DNA from: Kitasatospora sp. NBC_01287
GTDB lineage: Bacteria; Actinomycetota; Actinomycetes; Streptomycetales; Streptomycetaceae
Reading direction: 5' to 3'
NCBI RefSeq assembly: GCF_026340565.1
Contig: NZ_JAPEPB010000001.1
Span: 6,546,001 to 6,610,000 of the forward strand
Length of the DNA stretch: 64,000 nucleotides
In this document: positions 1 to 8,683 of the stretch, one piece after another
Numbering within the stretch: position 1 is the first letter of the stretch
Layout: every line of letters starts with the position of its first letter
Notes under the pieces: generated by a model
Database searches by the model: none
The model's input: only the letters and a program-made list of their open reading frames with translations
What the model was told of the DNA's origin: nothing
Translations under genes and position numbers: made by a program

Positions 1-553
1 GCAGGATGTCGCGGATCCGGTGCGAGACGTCCAGGGTGTAGGCGGCCTCGGTGTAGCCGGCGTTGGTCTCGGTGCCGGTGGTGTCGCACTCCTTGCGGCC
101 GTTGCCGACGTCCACCTGCTGGTTGATCTGGGTGGCGTGGTCGAAGTTGCCCGGGTTGTGGCCCGGGTCGATCACCACGGTCCTGCCGCTGAGCGGCTTG
201 GCGGTGGCCGGGGGCGAGGCCGGCGCGGTGGCCGGGGGCATGGCGGTGGCGGTGGCGGTGCCTGGTGCGGCGCTGGGTGAGCCGGCGGGCGACGGGGCGG
301 TGCTGCCAGCGGTCGTGGCGGTGGTCGTGGCGCCCGCGGCCGTGCTCAGCGGGGGGAGGGCGGCCGCACGGGTGGCGGCCGTGCTGGTGCCGCAGGCGCT
401 CAGGGCGAGCAGCGTGAGCAGGCCGAGCGGGGCGGCCAGCACGCGGGTGGCGGTGCCGGTGGTGGTGGCCGTGGTCACTGCGGTGCGGGTGCGGGTGCGG
501 GTGCCGCTGGTGCTGGTGCTGGTGCTGGTGCTGGTGCTGGTGGCGCGGTTCAC
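1..553 (-). CDS. N-acetylmuramoyl-L-alanine amidase, lipoprotein (partial, C-terminus off the left edge)
   Basis: A cell-wall hydrolase that should cleave the bond between N-acetylmuramate and the stem peptide. The sequence VVIDPGHNPGN is the start of an Amidase_3 domain and contains its first zinc-binding histidine. The N-terminus has a hydrophobic stretch ending in a lipobox (LALSAC), so the protein is probably lipidated and surface-anchored, followed by a long Ala/Thr/Pro/Ser linker. I start at the GTG at 553, 6 nt after the upstream stop, because AGGA lies 11 nt before it. This puts a run of six Thr-Ser dipeptides before the signal sequence. The GTG at 478 gives a more usual 29-residue signal peptide but has no visible ribosome binding site. 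The catalytic glutamate region lies outside the window. Confidence 0.85.
   Translation of the reverse strand, partial: MNRATSTSTSTSTSTSGTRTRTRTAVTTATTTGTATRVLAAPLGLLTLLALSACGTSTAATRAAALPPLSTAAGATTTATTAGSTAPSPAGSPSAAPGTATATAMPPATAPASPPATAKPLSGRTVVIDPGHNPGNFDHATQINQQVDVGNGRKECDTTGTETNAGYTEAAYTLDVSHRIRDIL
485..541. repeat. Hexamer tandem repeats in the amidase 5' end
   Basis: Six copies of GCTGGT (506-541) preceded by about three copies of a GCGGGT-type hexamer. They encode Thr-Ser and Thr-Arg dipeptides if translation starts at 553. Being a multiple of three, slippage would change length without shifting frame. Confidence 0.8.
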
Positions 554-559
554 GGGGAG

Positions 560-1882
560 TCAGATCCTGTCCCAGGTGCGGGACGTCAGGCCGTAGGTGG
601 CGGCCAGGGCGTTCCACTTCGTCACGAAGTCCTGTTTGGCTTGCGTCGCTTGCGGGTTGAGCGCGTCGGCGTGCTGCTTGTCCGAGGTGGACGGGGCGGT
701 CCTGCTGCTGCCGCAGCCCTGCGCGCTGATCGTGCGGGCCCAGGCCGCGTAGGAGCGGTCGATGTCGCCGGACTCCTGCCAGGCCGTCTTCAGGCTGGCC
801 GCCGCGTCCGGACCGCCGGGCAGGTCGGCCAGGTTGAGCTTGGCCAGGTCGCCGAGCAGTTGGTCGCGCTGCTGGGCGCCGGAGTCGAAGGTCTGCGCGG
901 CGCTGTCGATGTCGGCCTTGGCCGGGCAGCTGTCCACCTGGGCGACCGCGTTGCCGATCGGGGCCTTGGCGGCCTCACCGCGGGTCAGCAACGCGTCCAG
1001 CGCCTGGGCCTCGGCGAGCGCGTTCGGGTTCGCGGACGGGCTCGCGCTCGCCGACGGACTCGCGCTCGGACCCGCCGAACCGTTCGCCGTGCCGGGGGCG
1101 GCCGTGCCCGGCGCCGAGGAGCCGGGGGTCGGGGAGGGCACGATGGGCGGCGCGGCCTTCGCGGCCTGGGTGCCGTTGCTGGAGCCGGAGTTCTGCAGCG
1201 CGAGCACGGTCCCGCCGCCGACGGCCAGCAGCAGCACCACACCGATGCCGACCAGCAGCGGTCCGCGGCGGGCGGGGCGGTCGTCCGGCCCGCCGTCCGC
1301 GAGCTCGTACTCCTCGTAGCGGCCCGGCAGGTCGATGCCGCCGGGCGCGGCCGGCGGCGGCGGGTAGCCGGGTGGGGCCTGCAGGTTGGAGGGCTGTGGC
1401 GGATAGCCCTGCGGGGCCTGCTGGTAGGGGGCCTGCGGCGGGTAGCCCTGGGGGGCCTGCTGCTGGGGGGCCTGTGGCGGGTAGCCGGGCGGGGCCTGCG
1501 GCGGCGGGGGCGGGTAGCCGCCGGGGGCCGCCAGGGGCGGCTTGAGGTAGTAGCTGGTGGGCTCGGCCGCCGAGATGCGGGGCAGCGCCTGGGTGGGCTC
1601 GGCGGGCCGGGCGGCCGGGGGCGGCGGGGCGGCGGGGGTGGCGAAGCGGCCGGGCGGGCCGGCGGGTGGCGCGCTCGGCGGCACCGGCCCCTCGGCGGGC
1701 GGGCTCAGGTAGGGGCGGGCGGCCAGCGGCGGTCCGTGGTCGCCCACCGCACCGGGCCCGGTGGGCGGGGTGGCGGGCCCGGTGGGCCGGGGGCCCGCCG
1801 GCTGGGGCCGGACCCAGCCGCCCGCACCGCCGCGCGCGGTGGGGTCCCAGACCGCCGGTGTCATGTCGCCCTGGTCCGTCAT
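560..1882 (-). CDS. Proline-rich single-pass membrane protein of unknown function
   Basis: 440 aa. The first half is Pro/Gly/Ala-rich, cytoplasmic by prediction, with repeats of the type QAPQGYPPQ (roughly residues 140-200). One hydrophobic segment (VGIGVVLLLAVGGGTVLAL) follows, then an Ala/Ser/Pro linker and an extracytoplasmic C-terminal domain of about 140 residues. That domain has two cysteines (in VDSCPA and AQGCGSS) that could form a disulfide. The ATG at 1882 is preferred because GGCGGGGG lies just upstream; the frame stays open to 2002 but the extra part looks non-coding. It is followed after 6 nt by the amidase gene, so the two probably form an operon and this protein may act in the cell envelope. 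No family recognised. Confidence 0.8.
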   Translation of the reverse strand: MTDQGDMTPAVWDPTARGGAGGWVRPQPAGPRPTGPATPPTGPGAVGDHGPPLAARPYLSPPAEGPVPPSAPPAGPPGRFATPAAPPPPAARPAEPTQALPRISAAEPTSYYLKPPLAAPGGYPPPPPQAPPGYPPQAPQQQAPQGYPPQAPYQQAPQGYPPQPSNLQAPPGYPPPPAAPGGIDLPGRYEEYELADGGPDDRPARRGPLLVGIGVVLLLAVGGGTVLALQNSGSSNGTQAAKAAPPIVPSPTPGSSAPGTAAPGTANGSAGPSASPSASASPSANPNALAEAQALDALLTRGEAAKAPIGNAVAQVDSCPAKADIDSAAQTFDSGAQQRDQLLGDLAKLNLADLPGGPDAAASLKTAWQESGDIDRSYAAWARTISAQGCGSSRTAPSTSDKQHADALNPQATQAKQDFVTKWNALAATYGLTSRTWDRI

Positions 1883-1916
1883 CGTGTGGCCCCCGCCTTC
1901 AGGTCCTGTCCGGTAG

Positions 1917-1944
1917 GTGCTCGGTGCTCGGTGCTCGGTGCTCG
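1917..1944. repeat. Four tandem copies of GTGCTCG
   Basis: A 7-bp unit repeated four times in the leader of the proline-rich membrane protein gene. No function is apparent. Confidence 0.8.
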
Positions 1945-2154
1945 CTGGTGGATCCGCGGTGTTCGGCACGTGGGTCACGGCCTGCGCGCTGCCCGTCGTC
2001 ACCGTACCGGCCGATCACGGGTTCCCGGGCGCCGGCTCCCGGAAAAGGGCGTGCCGGGAACCGGATCGGCCGACTTGTCCGTTCCGGCGCGTCCGTCCCA
2101 CCGTGCGGGCTCCGCCGTGTCCGTGCTGCCGGCGGGGCGTCGGGAACTGCCCGG

Positions 2155-2829
2155 TCAGGCGGCTTGCGGCCGGCCTCGGCCCGCCGTGCGGCGCAGCACG
2201 CGCAGCGACCCGGTGACCGAGACCTCCTCGAAGCCCTCCGCGAGCGCCCGCAGGTAGACCCGGTACGGGGCCTGGCCGCCGTCCGCCGGATCGGGGAACA
2301 CGTCGTGCACCACCAGCAGACCGTCCGCCGCCAGGTGCGGCACCCAGCCCTGGTAGTCCCCGCCGGCGTGCTCGTCGGTGTGGCCGCCGTCGATGAAGAC
2401 CAGCCCGACCCGGCCGCCCCAGAGGGCCGCGATCTGCGGCGAGCGTCCGACCAGTGCGATCACGTACGGCTCCAGGCCGGCCCGGTGCAGGGTGCGGCGG
2501 AACCGGGGCAGCGTGTCCATCAGGCCGACCTCCGGGTCCACCAAGGAGGCGTCGTGGTACTCCCAGCCGGGCTGCTGCTCCTCGGATCCGCGGTGGTGGT
2601 CCACGGTCAGCGCCACCGTGCCGGTGCGCCGGGCGGCGTCGGCCAGCAGGATCGCCGAGCGGCCGCAGTAGGTGCCGATCTCCAGCACCGGCAGCCCGGT
2701 CCGCTCGGCCGCCTCGACGGCGGCGGCGTACAGCGCCAGCCCCTCGTCGAGCGGCATGAAGCCGTCCGCCGCGGTGAAGGCGGCGAGCACCTCGGGTGCG
2801 GGGCCGGTCTGCTCCCGGGTCTCGTTCAT
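2155..2829 (-). CDS. Class I SAM-dependent methyltransferase
   Basis: 224 aa. VLEIGTYCGRSAILLA near residue 50 is a glycine-rich SAM-binding motif I of the Methyltransf_24 type. VGLVFIDGGHTDEHAGGDYQ near residue 135 is the acidic motif with a possible metal-binding aspartate, as in the caffeoyl-CoA O-methyltransferase-like group. It probably methylates a small molecule; the substrate cannot be read from the sequence. Start ATG 2829 follows GGGAGCAGCAGCACC. The gene is isolated: a strong hairpin at 2999-3037 separates it from the lanthipeptide-type locus, so I do not include it there, though methyltransferases do occur in such loci. Confidence 0.85.
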   Translation of the reverse strand: MNETREQTGPAPEVLAAFTAADGFMPLDEGLALYAAAVEAAERTGLPVLEIGTYCGRSAILLADAARRTGTVALTVDHHRGSEEQQPGWEYHDASLVDPEVGLMDTLPRFRRTLHRAGLEPYVIALVGRSPQIAALWGGRVGLVFIDGGHTDEHAGGDYQGWVPHLAADGLLVVHDVFPDPADGGQAPYRVYLRALAEGFEEVSVTGSLRVLRRTAGRGRPQAA

Positions 2830-2936
2830 GGTGCTGCTGCTCCCTGCGCCGACGTGCGGTCCGTGCCCGGCCCGGCCTGCGCCGGCCTGGCCGTTCCTGT
2901 CCCCGGGACCCTACTCGATCGCGCCGGGCGGCCGGT

Positions 2937-2948
2937 TACCAGCTGGTA
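2937..2948. promoter_or_regulatory. 12-bp perfect palindrome upstream of the methyltransferase gene
   Basis: TACCAGCTGGTA lies about 110 bp upstream of the methyltransferase start and is flanked by two direct copies of ATCGCGCCGGGC (2918-2929 and 2954-2965). It could be a regulator binding site; no regulator is encoded nearby. Confidence 0.35.
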
Positions 2949-2998
2949 GGGGAATCGCGCCGGGCAGCCGGGCAGCGGTCAGCAAGGGAACCGGGACG

Positions 2999-3037
2999 CC
3001 GGAGGCCCGGCGCGCGGGTGGCGCGCCGGGCCTCCGG
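2999..3037. terminator. Strong bidirectional hairpin ending the lanthipeptide-type operon
   Basis: Seventeen-bp perfect inverted repeat (arms 2999-3015 and 3021-3037, loop GGGTG), 32 bp past the stop of the 51-aa peptide gene. There is no T-run, which is usual for actinobacterial terminators. Confidence 0.85.
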
Positions 3038-3068
3038 TTGTGTCGCCGGCGCGGTCGCCGGGCGGACG

Positions 3069-3224
3069 TCAGTTGGCGGCGGCGTCCAGCCGGTGGCGGC
3101 CGTGCGGGTCGGGCTCGGTGGTGTCGTCGGGTGCGGACCCGCCACGGTGGCGACCGTGGATGGAGTCCTCCGCGCCTGCCTCGTCGGCGCCGTGCTCGGT
3201 GGTGTCGGTGAGGTTCTCGGACAT
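3069..3224 (-). CDS. Candidate cysteine-free RiPP precursor peptide (51 aa)
   Basis: A 51-aa acidic, His/Arg-containing peptide, last gene of the synthetase-peptidase operon. It begins MSENLTDTTEHGADEAGAED and ends PHGRHRLDAAAN. It has eight Ser/Thr residues (S2, T6, T8, T9, S21, S30, T35, T36) that a lanthionine-type kinase-lyase could dehydrate, but no cysteine. Two identical HGRHR modules (residues 23-27 and 41-45) flank a spacer with S30, T35 and T36. ATG 3224 is supported by GGAGAAG about 11 nt upstream. Position next to a LanL-like synthetase and a leader-type protease makes precursor the simplest reading. It could instead be an unrelated small protein. No other small frame in the locus looks better. 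Confidence 0.65.
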   Translation of the reverse strand: MSENLTDTTEHGADEAGAEDSIHGRHRGGSAPDDTTEPDPHGRHRLDAAAN

Positions 3225-3371
3225 CAGGATTCGTCTTCTCCGTGCGAGGGTGCTGGTATCTGTGGTGCCGCACGGCACCGCCGACCGCGACCGGGCCGAC
3301 GCGGCGAGCAGCTGTCCGGCGTGGCGCGAGTTCCCGCGACACGCCGGGCCGACCGCGCCCCGCTGGTCCGT

Positions 3372-3404
3372 CACCCTACTGGCCGGGTGGGAGAACACCC
3401 TATC
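3372..3404. promoter_or_regulatory. Repeated CACCCTA elements upstream of the peptide gene
   Basis: CACCCTA occurs at 3372 and 3396, 24 bp apart; read on the minus strand each is TAGGGTG, which contains a TAnnnT -10-like hexamer. They lie about 150-180 bp upstream of the peptide gene, between it and the peptidase gene, and may allow separate transcription of the precursor. No clear -35 was found. Confidence 0.3.
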
Positions 3405-3493
3405 GAGCGGGTCACGACCCGAGGACGGTCGCCGGGGCCGCCCTGGTTGCGTCGGGCGCGTCGGGTGGGCGCGCCGGGGTGAGGGAGGACGGC

Positions 3494-5548
3494 CTAGCCG
3501 CGCAGGAACCCCGCCAGCAGTTCGTGCAGCACGGCGGCGCCCTCCTCGGCGAGCACCTCGTGCCCGGCACCGGCCGCCTCCAGGTAGCGGAAGTCTCCGC
3601 CCTCGACCCGGCCGATCCGCAGCAACTCGTGCCGCAGCGAACGGGACTGGCCGACCGGGACCACCTCGTCGCGGTCGCCGTGCACGACGAGCAGCGGCGC
3701 GGCCGTCAGGCGGTGCGCCAGGCGCAGCACGTCGCGCGGGCCGTACGCGTCGTCGATCGGCTCGCCGCCGCCGAGCCGGGTGGTCAGCGCCCGGACCGCC
3801 GGCGCCGCCTCGGCCAGCAGCCGGGCGCCGGACAGGAACGGGGCGACCACCGCGCAGCGCGCGACCTGGCCGGCGGGGGCGTGGGCGGTGGCCAGCAGGG
3901 CCAGGAAGGCGCCGTAGCTGACCCCGAAGAGCGCGGGCGGCCCCAGGCCCAGGGCGGCGCGCCGGTCCGCCAGGCCGGCGAGCAGCGCGAGGACGTCGGC
4001 CAGGTCGGGCCCGCCCCAGGCGCCGCGGATCGCCATGGCGTGCGCCACGCCGTAGCCGGTACTGCCGCGCTGGTTGGGCGCGAGCACCGCCAGGCCCTCG
4101 GCGGCCATCCGCTGCAGGGTCGGGTCGAACTCCAGCCGCCAGGCGTCGGCCGGGCCGCCGTGCAGGGCGAGGACCAGGTGCGGGGCGGTCGACCAGGCCG
4201 CGCCGCCGTAGACCACGGCCTCGATCGGCCCGGCCGGTCCGGCCAGCAGCGTGCTGTGCGCGCCGTGCCAGCGGCCGCCCCCGCTCGGCGCGGCACTGCC
4301 GTCCAGCCGCCAACCGGGCGGGGCCTGCGCTGCCGTGTCGTGACCGGGCGGGGTCCGGTGGGCTGACCCGGGTGGGGCCTGGCGCGCCGGCCCGGGCGGG
4401 GCGGCCGGGCGCGGAGGCACCGTCAGCAGGTCGACGTCGAGCGTGGCCAGCGCGGCCGGGTGGTCCGGCGCCGAGTACGGCATCCGCAGCCCGCCGGCCG
4501 CCGACCAGTGGCCGATCGCCCCGAACCGCCCCGGTGGCACCGCCAGCGGCTCCAACCGCCCCTCGGCGGGAACCCAGCGGGCCAGCGCCGAGGACGCGCC
4601 GTGGTCGACCTGCACCACCACCCGGCTCGCCGCGGCCGCCCCCGCCCCCGCCCCCGCCCCCGACCCCGGCGCCACCGCCACCGGCCGCAGGAAGCGCCCC
4701 GGTGTGTGCAGGCAGTCCGGGAACCGGACGGGCTGCGCGCCGCCGAGCACCCCCCAGCCCAGCCGGTCCTCGCCCGGCGCGTCGCTGCGCAGCAGCAGGA
4801 ACCCGGTGTCGGGGTCGACGAGCAGCAGGCGGTCGTTGCTCTGCTCGGCGATCTCCAGCAGCGGGGTGACGGTGCCCAGCCGCAGGTCGAGTGCGACGGT
4901 CTTGACCACCCCGGCGCGCACTCGGTCCAGCGCGAGCAGCCGGCCCGCCCGGTCCAGCCAGACCCCGCCACCGTGCAGCCCGGGGAGCTCGGCGACCTGG
5001 CACGGCGCCCGGCCGTCGGCGTACACCAGCCAGGCGGTGGTCAGCGCGGGAGTGCCCCCGCCGACCGGCGGCGGCAGGGTCTGCGTGCCGAGCGCCACGG
5101 CCACCGGTGCCTCGTCACCCGGCGCTCGCGCGCCCGGTCCGTCGCCGGGGCCGCCGGCCGGCAGCGGCAGCGGCAGCAGCCGCAGCCCCGGCATCCACAG
5201 GGTGGCCAGCGCCCGCTCCTCGGCCGGACCGCCGATCCCCGGGGCCGGGTCGGCCCACTGCGCGCCGCCGGTGAGCAGCACCAGGTCGTGCCGCTCACCG
5301 GCGTGTCGGCAGACCAGCACCCGGCCGTCCGGCAGCGAGACCAGCTGCGAGCGCAGGCTCTCCGAGCGGCCGCCCGCCGGCCGCAGCGGCCGGGGCAGCA
5401 CGGGGCCGCCAGGTGTCAGCCGCCAGCTCTCCGCGTACCAGCCGCGGTCCGCGCCGGCGGCCAGGCAGGCGGCGTGCGAGCCGTCGGCGGCGAAGGTGAA
5501 GCTCAGCCGCCGCAGGGCCGGCGCGGCGGTGCGCAGGGCCGCGCTCAT
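3494..5548 (-). CDS. S9 (prolyl oligopeptidase) family serine peptidase, candidate leader peptidase
   Basis: 684 aa. The C-terminal third is an alpha/beta-hydrolase peptidase domain: oxyanion region LALHGGPADAW, nucleophile Ser in GVSYG (about residue 543), Asp in HGDRDEVVP (about 624) and His in AGAGHEV (about 663). The N-terminal 400 residues are consistent with the beta-propeller that restricts these enzymes to short peptides. ATG 5548 overlaps the synthetase stop (ATGA), indicating translational coupling. In class III lanthipeptide loci such as flavipeptin, a prolyl oligopeptidase removes the leader peptide, so I infer that role for the 51-aa peptide encoded downstream. No signal peptide is visible, consistent with a cytoplasmic enzyme. 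Acylaminoacyl peptidase is the alternative name. Confidence 0.88.
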   Translation of the reverse strand: MSAALRTAAPALRRLSFTFAADGSHAACLAAGADRGWYAESWRLTPGGPVLPRPLRPAGGRSESLRSQLVSLPDGRVLVCRHAGERHDLVLLTGGAQWADPAPGIGGPAEERALATLWMPGLRLLPLPLPAGGPGDGPGARAPGDEAPVAVALGTQTLPPPVGGGTPALTTAWLVYADGRAPCQVAELPGLHGGGVWLDRAGRLLALDRVRAGVVKTVALDLRLGTVTPLLEIAEQSNDRLLLVDPDTGFLLLRSDAPGEDRLGWGVLGGAQPVRFPDCLHTPGRFLRPVAVAPGSGAGAGAGAAAASRVVVQVDHGASSALARWVPAEGRLEPLAVPPGRFGAIGHWSAAGGLRMPYSAPDHPAALATLDVDLLTVPPRPAAPPGPARQAPPGSAHRTPPGHDTAAQAPPGWRLDGSAAPSGGGRWHGAHSTLLAGPAGPIEAVVYGGAAWSTAPHLVLALHGGPADAWRLEFDPTLQRMAAEGLAVLAPNQRGSTGYGVAHAMAIRGAWGGPDLADVLALLAGLADRRAALGLGPPALFGVSYGAFLALLATAHAPAGQVARCAVVAPFLSGARLLAEAAPAVRALTTRLGGGEPIDDAYGPRDVLRLAHRLTAAPLLVVHGDRDEVVPVGQSRSLRHELLRIGRVEGGDFRYLEAAGAGHEVLAEEGAAVLHELLAGFLRG

Positions 5549-8500
5549 GGCGCCGGCTCCGGGCTCGGGCGGGCCCGGGGGCCGGCTTGGCCGTCGGCCT
5601 GGTTGCCGACTGCGGTGCTGCTTTCGGGGGCGCTGTCCGTGGCGCTGTCCGTGGCACTGTCGGCGGCGCTTGCCGTGCCGCCTTCGGTGTGCGGCCCGCC
5701 GCCGCCCCCGCCGCCCGGCAGGACGCCCGACTCCGGGTCCACCCAGAGCCGCGGGCCGCCGTGCCGCAGCCGCAGCAGGAAGCCGAGCGGGCCGGCCGTG
5801 CCCGTCCCGTAGGCGGCCGCGCAGCCGGTGCCGGTCTCGTCGGGCAGCACCAGCAGGCCGTCCCGCAGCGCCGCCCTGGCGGTGATCAGCTGGGCCAGCT
5901 CCCGCGCGCCCTCGTGCCAGCGCCGCTCGCCGGTGGCAGCGGCGAGGTCCAGCAGGTATTCGCCGTCCCCGGCCAGGCCGTGGCAGGCGCTGGTGCCGCT
6001 GTGCCAGCGGTTGTCCAGCACCGCCGCCCCCGCCGCCACCGCCAGCTCGCGCACCGCCGGATCGCCGTTGACCTGCCAGAGCCGCACCAGGAAGCTCCCG
6101 ACCCCCGAGGCCCCGCTGCACCAGTGCGCCAGCCGTACGCCGGGCGGGTCGCCGGCGCTCTGCGGCCACCAGCCCGCCGCGCCCTGCCGCCGTACGGTGG
6201 CGGCCAGGGTGCGGGCGGCGCGCTCGGCCCCGGCCAGCGACGCGGCGTCACCGGTGGCCCGGTGGACGGCGAGCAGGAAGGCACCGACCCCGGCCACGCC
6301 GTGCCCGTACCCGAGGTGGGTGATCCCGGCCAGGTTGGAGTCGAAGTCCTCGGGCACCGGCCAGATCGTCCCGTACGGCGCGGTCACGGCGGTGGCGAGC
6401 AGTGCGCGGGCGGTGGCCAGCGCCGCTTCGGGCTCGCCCAGCCGCAGCCGCAGGAAGCCGGCCCCGGACGCGCCGTGGCAGACGTCGGGGTTGGGCCAGT
6501 GCGCGGGGATCGGCCCGGCCAGCCGGCGCGCCCGCTCGGCCAGCGCCCCGTCGTCGAGCGCCTCCGCGGCCTCCAGCAGCGCCCAGGACGCCCCGGCGCG
6601 GCCGAAGTGCAGGCCGGGCAGCACCACCGGCTCGGCCGCGCACCGCCGTTCGATCCATCTCGCGGCTTGACGAACCGTCAGTTCGACCTCGCTGAGCGCC
6701 GATCCGCTGAGCAGGCCGGACGCGGCCAGGGCGCGGGCCAGCACCGCCAGGACCCCGGCCGCGCCGTGCTGGACGTTGCACGGGTCGGTGCGCTGCCCGG
6801 CCGGCACCACGGGCCAGAGCCGGTCGGGGCGCAGTGGGGTTGCGGTCGCGGCCAGCTGCCGCAGGCCGTCCAGCAGCACCCGGTCGAGCACACCGTCCAG
6901 GACGGGGAGGGTAGTTGCGGAAGCGGCCGTGGCGGAGTCGGCGGCTGTGGTTGCGGGAACGGTCGCTTCCGCATCGGTCAGCGCCGCGCGGACCTGGGCC
7001 AGCGACCACCGTTCGCCCGCCTCCTGCGCCCGCAGCCCCAGCACCGCCGCCGCCAGCCGTCTGGCCGTGCCCCCCTCGCGGGCGGCCAGTGCCAGCCAGC
7101 GGCCGAGCCGCTCGGGCACCGGGCGGGCCCGGGGCAGATCGGTCGGCAGCAGCGGGTCGTGGCCGGTGGCGAGCAGGAAGAGCAGCCCGCCGAGGGCGAA
7201 CAGGTCGGCTGTCGGGTCGGCCCGCAGCGAGCCGCTCTCCTGCTCCGGTGCCCGGTAGCCGGGGGTCCCCGCCGCGCCGGCCACCGTGCCCACCGGGCAG
7301 GCGAGTTCGAGGTCGACCAGGCGCAGCGGGATGCTGCCGGCCCGCTGCCCGGGGCCTGCCTCGGGCAGCACCAGCACATTGCCGGGGGACAGGTCGCGCA
7401 GCACCAGCCCGGCCGCGTGCACCCGCTCCAGCAGGTCGACCAGCGCGAGCGCCATCGGTGCGGCCTGCTCCCAGGGCACGTCCGGGGCGCCGTCGCCGGT
7501 CAATCTGGCCGCCACCCAGCTGCCCAGTGGCTGGCCCGGGATGTACTCCTGCACCAGCAGCACCGAGTCGGCCTGCTCGATCAGCTCCAGCGGCCGAGCG
7601 GTGAGGCCGAGTTCGGCCAGCTCGCCGAGCAGTCGCGCCTCCTGGCGCAGCGCGGCGCGCGCGTCGGTGCCGGCCCGGTCCACCTCGATGTACGCCCTGG
7701 CCTGCTTGACCACCACATTGCCGCCGCCCTGGGTGTCGGTGCCCAGGAACACTCCGCCCTTGCTGCTGTGCCGCACCGCGGCCGTCAGCAGGTAGCGCCC
7801 CCCGATCAGCACCGCTCCTCCCTTGCCGCTCGCGGCCCCGCCGCTGCCGGCGCCACCCGCGCCACCGCTCGCTGCCGCGCGGCTCGCTGCCGTGCGGCCC
7901 GGTGGTGTGCGTCCGGCGGTCGGCCCCCTCCCCTCGACGGGGTCGACCACCCAGGCCGGGCGCCGGTAGCTCGCCCCGCGCACGTCCTCCACCCGCCGCC
8001 CGTCCGGGCCGTGCAGCAGCGAGCGGTAGGCGCCGTCGTTGCCCAGTTCGGCCCGCCGCGCGATCACGCCGTAGCGGTAGTGCACCCGGCTGTCCGGCGC
8101 CAGCGGTCGGTCGGAGAGCACCACCGGGCCCGGCAGGCCCTCGGTGGCCCGGTGCAGCTCCTGGACCAGCCGCTCGAACTGCGCCTCGTCCAGCGGGTAG
8201 ACGGTGATGAACTTGCCGGCCGACCCGCGGTCGCTGCCGCGCGAGTTGAGCTCGTGCAGCCGTTGCCGGTCGGCGGCGAACTTGAAGACGCACGGGTCCT
8301 CGGCGAGCACCCCGGCCACCGCCGAGAGCACCTCGGCGGCCACCGTGCTCGCCGCGCTGACGTGGATCTTCCAGCCCTGCTCGGGCACCAGTTCGGGGCG
8401 GTCGAGCACCGCGGGCGGCCGCACCGTGCACCAGAAGCTGTCGAAGGCGGCCCCCCAGCCGCCGACGACCCTCCCCTGCGGCGCCCCGGCGCCGGCCACG

Positions 8501-8610
8501 GCCGCCCGGGCCACCTCCACCAGCGTGTCGTCCGCGGGTGCTCCGGTCCGCCACGTCCGGTCCACCGACGCCGTCCCCCCGGCCGGTCGCAGCGGTATGC
8601 CCACCCCCAT
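5545..8610 (-). CDS. Class IV-like lanthionine synthetase (lyase-kinase-LanC)
   Basis: 1021 aa with three domains. An N-terminal lyase-type region holds GKFITVYPLDEAQFERL (about residue 135). A Ser/Thr kinase domain (about 265-560) has the ATP lysine in NVVVKQAR, catalytic loop LVLRDLSPGNVLV (about 403) and LVDLELA where DFG is expected. A LanC-like cyclase (about 590-1000) has GHGVAG (about 769), HWCSG (about 829) and ACHG (about 872). The last three supply the His and the Cys, Cys-His zinc ligands of true LanC, which class III enzymes lack, so this looks like LanL (class IV). It should phosphorylate and dehydrate Ser/Thr in a precursor and catalyse ring closure. ATG 8610 follows GAAGGGGGTGG. 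It is the first gene of the operon; the expected substrate encoded downstream lacks cysteine. Confidence 0.9.
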   Translation of the reverse strand: MGVGIPLRPAGGTASVDRTWRTGAPADDTLVEVARAAVAGAGAPQGRVVGGWGAAFDSFWCTVRPPAVLDRPELVPEQGWKIHVSAASTVAAEVLSAVAGVLAEDPCVFKFAADRQRLHELNSRGSDRGSAGKFITVYPLDEAQFERLVQELHRATEGLPGPVVLSDRPLAPDSRVHYRYGVIARRAELGNDGAYRSLLHGPDGRRVEDVRGASYRRPAWVVDPVEGRGPTAGRTPPGRTAASRAAASGGAGGAGSGGAASGKGGAVLIGGRYLLTAAVRHSSKGGVFLGTDTQGGGNVVVKQARAYIEVDRAGTDARAALRQEARLLGELAELGLTARPLELIEQADSVLLVQEYIPGQPLGSWVAARLTGDGAPDVPWEQAAPMALALVDLLERVHAAGLVLRDLSPGNVLVLPEAGPGQRAGSIPLRLVDLELACPVGTVAGAAGTPGYRAPEQESGSLRADPTADLFALGGLLFLLATGHDPLLPTDLPRARPVPERLGRWLALAAREGGTARRLAAAVLGLRAQEAGERWSLAQVRAALTDAEATVPATTAADSATAASATTLPVLDGVLDRVLLDGLRQLAATATPLRPDRLWPVVPAGQRTDPCNVQHGAAGVLAVLARALAASGLLSGSALSEVELTVRQAARWIERRCAAEPVVLPGLHFGRAGASWALLEAAEALDDGALAERARRLAGPIPAHWPNPDVCHGASGAGFLRLRLGEPEAALATARALLATAVTAPYGTIWPVPEDFDSNLAGITHLGYGHGVAGVGAFLLAVHRATGDAASLAGAERAARTLAATVRRQGAAGWWPQSAGDPPGVRLAHWCSGASGVGSFLVRLWQVNGDPAVRELAVAAGAAVLDNRWHSGTSACHGLAGDGEYLLDLAAATGERRWHEGARELAQLITARAALRDGLLVLPDETGTGCAAAYGTGTAGPLGFLLRLRHGGPRLWVDPESGVLPGGGGGGGPHTEGGTASAADSATDSATDSAPESSTAVGNQADGQAGPRARPSPEPAP

Positions 8611-8683
8611 CCGCGCCCACCCCCTTCTGTTCCGTTCGGCTGCCGGCGATCCCCTGGGACGGCAACTCCCGTCCGCTCCAGAG

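Noticed and set aside
2155..2829. Methyltransferase as part of the lanthipeptide-type locus
   Set aside because: It lies beyond the strong terminator at 2999-3037 and has its own ribosome binding site; co-orientation alone is not enough.
3069..5003. Long minus-strand frame of 644 codons ending in the 51-aa peptide
   Set aside because: Upstream of 3224 its composition is the Arg/Gly/Pro-rich shadow of the peptidase gene in another frame; only the last 51 codons look coding.
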